From Pelagophyceae sp. CCMP2097 (Eukaryota; Sar; Pelagophyceae), in assembly GCA_026770575.1 (NCBI GenBank), contig MU657420.1:15619-26549 (forward strand): a stretch of 10,931 bases of DNA, given 5' to 3'. Below the pieces are notes generated by a model. It searched no databases. It was not told the origin of the DNA and saw only the letters and a program-made list of their open reading frames with translations. Positions 7,918 to 10,931 of the stretch are shown piece by piece. The position numbers were made by a program, and so were the translations under genes. Numbering within the stretch: position 1 is the first letter of the stretch; each line of letters opens with the position of its first letter.

Positions 7918-8110
7918 CTAGGTGTCCACGACGGCAAAGTGCAAGTTGCGCGTGAACCATACTCACCCCATCTTCTTCGCGACCTAGACGGCCGAAGCCC
8001 TTCGGGGTGGATGTCCAGTCGCTCCTGCGCAGGCCGGGGCCCTCGACTGCACGTGGCTCTCCGGGTCTGTCATCTCCCCAGGATGTTAAATCTAAACGCT
8101 CACTCCTCAC
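7918..8110 (-). other. Predicted 193-nt intron (or a 127-nt intron with damaged exon)
   Basis: The donor is CTCGAG|GTGAGG. The acceptor CCTAG|TCC at 7918 joins frames in phase 0 and removes both in-frame stops (TGA 7965-7963, TAG 7920-7918). An alternative acceptor TCTAG|GTC at 7984 also keeps phase. It would make 7983-7918 exonic with two stops, in a stretch that reads protein-like (VWFTRNLHFAVVDT). Confidence 0.4.
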
Positions 8111-8693
8111 CTCGAGGAAGAGCTTCAGGGCCTTGTTGCACTGCTGCTCGAGCCTCGCCCGCTCATCCGCCGTGAGAGTCGCCGCCGCCGCTTGGAATCG
8201 AGCAAACGACGCATGCCCCTTCCACGTGTCGTCCTGCAGCATCCGCAGCTTGACGACGACGCACGCCCAGAACCGCGCCATGGACATCGACTTGCAGTCT
8301 GGCGAGTCGGGATACTTTGTGCGGCGGCGTGTACGCGTACTTCATCTGCGCCTCGCGCGCGATGGAGATGAGCGCGGCCCACAAGTACCAACTGACGTAC
8401 AGTTCCTTGTTGCCGAGCCATTGCTAGGGTCTTTTCCAGACGCTCATGGCCGTCGATCCGAGGGTCATCGCCAGGGGCAATCCACGCTCGACCTCGGCGC
8501 GGTCGGCCGCGGTCAGCCAGTACGTGTACATGAAATCTGCGACCTTGTGGATCATGTGCCAGTTCTCCGTCTCGGCGAACACAACGCCGTCCACCGGTCC
8601 GACAAGCTGCGCGATCGCGGTCGCCATCGTGCCCCAGCGCGTCGTCGCAATGTAGGCGGGCCAGTGCGCCAGCATCCTCCTTGCCGGCCTCAC
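8111..8693 (-). pseudogene. Continuation of the transposase-like core, with frameshifts and a stop
   Basis: Directly after the frame break at 8690, protein-like sequence resumes (HWPAYIATTRWGTMATAIAQL), with a TRWG block like the (D/E)TRW motif that follows the C-x-H block in many DDE transposases. The frame runs through TAG at 8426-8424 and on through QWLGNKELYVSWYLWAALIS to TPPHK. Near 8315 one extra base in CACAAAGTATCC moves the sense into another frame (YPDSPD, MARFWACVVVKLRML). That frame continues to LFLE at a strong donor GAG|GTGAGG (8110). The first break lies at an A5 run (GAAAAAGG) followed by a second shift near 8673. It was probably once one continuous exon. Confidence 0.5.
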
Positions 8694-10054
8694 GCGCCTT
8701 TTTCAATCCTGAAATCGACGAGCGTCTTCAAGACGTCGCAGCCCACGCTCTCCTGCAGCCACACCATGAGCTTCAACGTCGACAGCAGGGACATCTTGTA
8801 GATGTCGAACTTCTCCTCGACGGTGCCGCAATAGACCGTCTCAAGCATCTTGGAGAGGTCGTGATGGACGCACTGCGCCAGCGGCGCGATGAAGTTCTCG
8901 TCGAGGGCGGTGAGCTGCCCCGCAGTGCCAAGCATCGCCCCCATCACGATGCCGCGCCCGTCGCCCGCGAGGCCCCTAAGCTTGATGGTTGTGCGAGATA
9001 AGCCGCAGCGCTCGAGGGTGGCATCGTCGACGGCGCCGGCGATCTCGCGCAACATCAGCAGCAGCGTCCAAAGCACGAGCGCGTTGGAGCGGCCCGTCTC
9101 GCCTCGGACCTTGGCGTTGTCGTCGAGGAAGTAGTCCGGCTTCTTGCCACCATTCCCGTCCGGCACCATAAGATGCACGAGGACCGCCATCGCCGCGCAG
9201 GTCTTGTGGCCCACGTCAGAGGACATGGCGACGTTCCCATCGGCCAGCATCTTCAGCACGAGTTGCGAGACGGCGTGCGCATGCATATCGGCGACCCACG
9301 TCGCAGTCGTCCGAGGCCTCGGGGCGACCTTGGCGAGTAGCTCGGCTCGGACACGAGGAAGCAACTGCAATGACGCCAGCGCGTTGTTGACGAACAAACC
9401 GCAGAGGGTGATGACCATGCCGATGCGCCGAAAGCTGATCTCGGGCCCGTACCCCAAGATTTCCGCCAGAATCGACTTGGTCTGGACGGACGCACGAAAA
9501 TGAGATTGTGCGACGTCGTCGCTCGTCGGCGTCGCCCTCTCGAGCCGCTTCTCGTGCGTGTCGTCGAGCAGCGCCGCTCGGTGCGCCTCGAGTGCCACGC
9601 ATCGAGCCTCGCCAGCCTCACGCCGAGTCGAAAGCTCGCCGTGCTGGCTCTCGAGCGCCGCACACCTGGCCGCCAGGTCGTCGCGTTCGGCCTCGACCGC
9701 AGCGCGCTCGGCCTCGAATGCCACGCGCGCGGCCTCGGGGCCTTTGCGCTCGGCCTCGCGGGCCGTGCGCGCTGCCGAGAGCTCGGCCGCGAGCGCCGTG
9801 CAGCGTGCCGAAAGTTCGCCGCGCTCGGCCTCGATGGCAACATTCGCCCGGGCCAGCTGCGCCGCGCACAGGTTCGCCGTCGCCGCAGCCGTGGCGGACT
9901 CCCATTTGAGTGCTAGCGCTTCGACGGCGTTCTTCTGCCGCGCAGCCCAACGCTGTACGACAGCTCGGCGTCTCGAGCACGGAACACCTAAGGGTCCACG
10001 GCGCGGGTCAGTGGTGCATAGATGCCCCATGTGGTTCTTCGCGGGTCTCCCCAT
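8690..10054 (-). CDS. Coiled coil plus transposase-like (RNase-H-like) core
   Basis: This is the longest minus-strand frame, 454 residues counted from an internal ATG at 10054; the first 34 residues may be intron, with true coding from 9952. Residues about 38-175 form an Ala/Glu/Arg-rich coiled coil with an ARC-x-AL-type repeat at Cys85, Cys131 and Cys152. Residues about 195-454 look globular. In order they show SSDVGHKT (Asp280), a KPDYFLDDNAKV block, LAGDGRGIVMGAM (Asp365), and QCVHHDLSKMLETV (Cys395, His397, His398). That order (Asp strand, Asp plus small-residue block, C-x-H block) resembles eukaryotic DDE transposases with an RNase-H fold, including hAT-like families. The frame then breaks at TGA 8692-8690, and the next segment continues with TRWG. 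Family assignment is by motif layout only. It could alternatively be a domesticated relative. Confidence 0.5.
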   Translation of the reverse strand: MGRPAKNHMGHLCTTDPRRGPLGVPCSRRRAVVQRWAARQKNAVEALALKWESATAAATANLCAAQLARANVAIEAERGELSARCTALAAELSAARTAREAERKGPEAARVAFEAERAAVEAERDDLAARCAALESQHGELSTRREAGEARCVALEAHRAALLDDTHEKRLERATPTSDDVAQSHFRASVQTKSILAEILGYGPEISFRRIGMVITLCGLFVNNALASLQLLPRVRAELLAKVAPRPRTTATWVADMHAHAVSQLVLKMLADGNVAMSSDVGHKTCAAMAVLVHLMVPDGNGGKKPDYFLDDNAKVRGETGRSNALVLWTLLLMLREIAGAVDDATLERCGLSRTTIKLRGLAGDGRGIVMGAMLGTAGQLTALDENFIAPLAQCVHHDLSKMLETVYCGTVEEKFDIYKMSLLSTLKLMVWLQESVGCDVLKTLVDFRIEKGA

Positions 10055-10096
10055 GGGCCGCTCGTGGGGTGTTGTATATCAGGCTCTGCGGATGAC
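9953..10096 (-). other. Possible 144-nt intron
   Basis: The boundaries are AAG|GTCATC and GTACAG|CG, phase 0, length a multiple of three. It removes the TGA at 10081-10079 and a poorly coding stretch, joining two coiled-coil segments. An alternative acceptor GGCAG|AAG (intron end 9935) also keeps frame. The donor is weak (GTCATC), so the alternative that this stretch is exonic with a nonsense mutation remains open. Confidence 0.35.
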
Positions 10097-10322
10097 CTTG
10101 TCGGCCTCTTTGACCCGCTCTTGGTCGCCTTCGACTTGCGAGGTCAGCGACCGAACTTGGCTCTTTAGCTCGATGAGTGCCATCTCGTGAGCGCGCTGAA
10201 GTCGCCCCGCCGCCTCGGCTTTGTCGAGGACGTGAGCAGCGAGTGCGTGGGCGAGCTGCTCGGCGTGTATGTCCTTCAGACGCTTCAGCTCGGCTCGGTG
10301 CTTCTCTTGAGCAGTGTGCGAC
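10097..10322 (-). CDS. Coiled-coil exon
   Basis: This encodes about 75 residues of charged amphipathic helix with heptad-like spacing (AQEKHRAELKRLKDIHAEQL, then ALIELKSQVRSLTSQVEGDQ). It follows the 59-nt intron and runs to a candidate 5' splice site AAG|GTCATC at 10096. If that intron is not used, the frame stops at TGA 10081-10079. It continues the same reading frame as the long downstream segment, which is also a coiled coil, so the two belong together. Confidence 0.45.
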
Positions 10323-10381
10323 CTAGGCGACGGTGAACACACGACGGGCTACTAGGATCCGGCAAATGCGCGTGGAATTAC
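10323..10381 (-). other. Predicted 59-nt spliceosomal intron
   Basis: On the minus strand the boundaries read GAG|GTAATT...GCCTAG|GTCG, in phase 2. Removing it skips the TAA of the upstream frame and the TAG TAG in the other frame, and it joins the Pro/Arg-rich exon directly to a coiled-coil frame (Arg codon split AG|G). This frame-restoring fit is the best intron evidence in the window. Confidence 0.55.
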
Positions 10382-10931
10382 CTCGATGCGTTCGCAGCGC
10401 CGAGCCCTTCGAGCTGCAGGTGTCGGACCAAGCCGCCGTGCTCGGTGGCTCGCGTGGCCTCGCCGTAGACGCGCGACTTGGCGCGGCGCCTCGGCTCTTC
10501 CCTCGACAAAGGCAGGTCCTGCCCTCGAACGCGGCGGGTCGGGCTTCCATCACGCGGCCCCGAAGTCGCGTTGGAAACGACCGACGACGCCGAGTCGCGC
10601 GAGTTCGTCGTCCGGCGCCGGCCGACCCGCGCCGGACCAGCCGGCCGTTTAGCACCGAAATCGGCCGTTGCCGGTGGTGGATCTGGAGGCTTTTCGGACA
10701 AGCCGTCGGCCATGAACGCAAAGTGTGTGACCTGGTTCTTCTTCTTGCCACCGTCGATGGCGACGCTAAACTTGTACGTACAGAAGACGCCATCGACGAG
10801 CTGGCGGCTATCCGCAGCCGCCAGCACAGCCTCGCGCGGCATTTGGAGTGCCTCAGCGACGAAGCACACTCGCACGGCGCGCCCATACCAATCCTCCTTC
10901 CATGCGGCCACCAAATCCAATGTGGAGTCTT
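10382..10931 (-). CDS. 5'-most visible exon of the transposase-like gene (partial)
   Basis: This frame is open from the window edge to a candidate 5' splice site at 10381 (TCGAG|GTAATT), so the true start lies outside the window. The first 75 residues look folded (VAAWKEDWYGRAVRVCF, then TYKFSVAIDGGKKKN). They are followed by a Pro, Arg and Ser-rich, probably disordered stretch of about 100 residues. The N-terminal part might be a DNA-binding domain, as expected ahead of a transposase core, but I see no zinc-ligand pattern and cannot name a family. Without splicing, the frame would stop at TAA 10380-10378. Confidence 0.4.

Larger units (their letters stand above)
6600..10931 (-). pseudogene. 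Decayed multi-exon gene (or two) with coiled coil and transposase-like core; 5' end off-window
   Basis: A chain of protein-like minus-strand segments spans this region with little gap, and the plus-strand frames over it are shadows. Five of the frame changes or stops can be explained by GT...AG introns that keep phase: 10381-10323 (59 nt), 10096-9953 (144), 8110-7918 (193), 7558-7459 (100) and 6993-6849 (145). Three others, near 8690, 8315 and 7700, have no plausible intron and look like single-base indels. A TAG at 8426-8424 interrupts an otherwise good frame. The 5' part is a coiled coil plus an RNase-H-like transposase layout. The part after about 7917 is unrecognised and may be the C-terminus or a second gene. 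The reading is a degenerate transposon-derived gene. Assembly indels could mimic part of the damage, but the intact mTERF gene nearby argues against a high error rate. Confidence 0.5.

Noticed and set aside
8291..8315. A 25-nt intron (GTATCC...GCAAG) explaining the frame change near 8315
   Set aside because: Too short for a normal intron, and removing one base gives a longer, protein-like continuation.
7490..8690. Programmed +1 frameshifting, because successive unsplit junctions shift in the same direction
   Set aside because: No common slippery motif, some shifts are better explained by introns, and additional stop codons point to decay.
1..10931. Bacterial origin, CRISPR array, tRNA or rRNA genes
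   Set aside because: No regularly spaced repeats with unique spacers, no cloverleaf or rRNA signature was noticed, and spliceosomal-type introns and an mTERF protein indicate a eukaryote.

Overview
The window looks like nuclear DNA of a GC-rich microbial eukaryote, probably an alga or related protist. Three things support this. One long GC3-rich gene encodes an mTERF-family protein with a mitochondria-type N-terminus. Reading frames on the minus strand can be joined across GT...AG introns with matching phase. GC-rich genes alternate with AT-richer, repeat-rich spacers. I see no bacterial ribosome-binding sites, operons or tRNA/rRNA genes. A stramenopile such as a pelagophyte is a guess from base composition and style only.

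Layout. Positions 1-768 are non-coding: a GC-rich direct repeat (1-114) and a small palindromic element with 24-bp inverted ends (415-603). Positions 769-1074 hold a weak candidate coding block. Positions 1075-2479 are AT-richer spacer with GTAATTAC motifs and a 328-bp MITE-like element (1491-1818) that has perfect 24-bp terminal inverted repeats and a 4-bp ACTT target-site duplication. An 18-bp perfect palindrome (2480-2497) lies just upstream of the only clearly intact gene, a single-exon mTERF-family gene (2516-4318, +). Positions 4319-6599 are spacer with a strong stem-loop, a 32-bp dispersed direct repeat, short tracts and an (ATG)7 microsatellite.

From 6600 to the window end, the minus strand carries fragments that appear to be one decaying multi-exon gene, or two adjacent ones. 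Its 5' part encodes a long coiled coil followed by a region with the layout of an RNase-H-like (DDE) transposase: SSD, AGDGRG and C-x-H-H-D blocks and a TRWG block. At least three frameshifts and possibly three in-frame stops interrupt it, while plausible introns still join several frames. The 3' part (6600-7917) is not recognised.

The mTERF gene would act in mitochondrial (or plastid) nucleic-acid metabolism. The other elements look like mobile DNA and its debris and need not be functionally linked to it.
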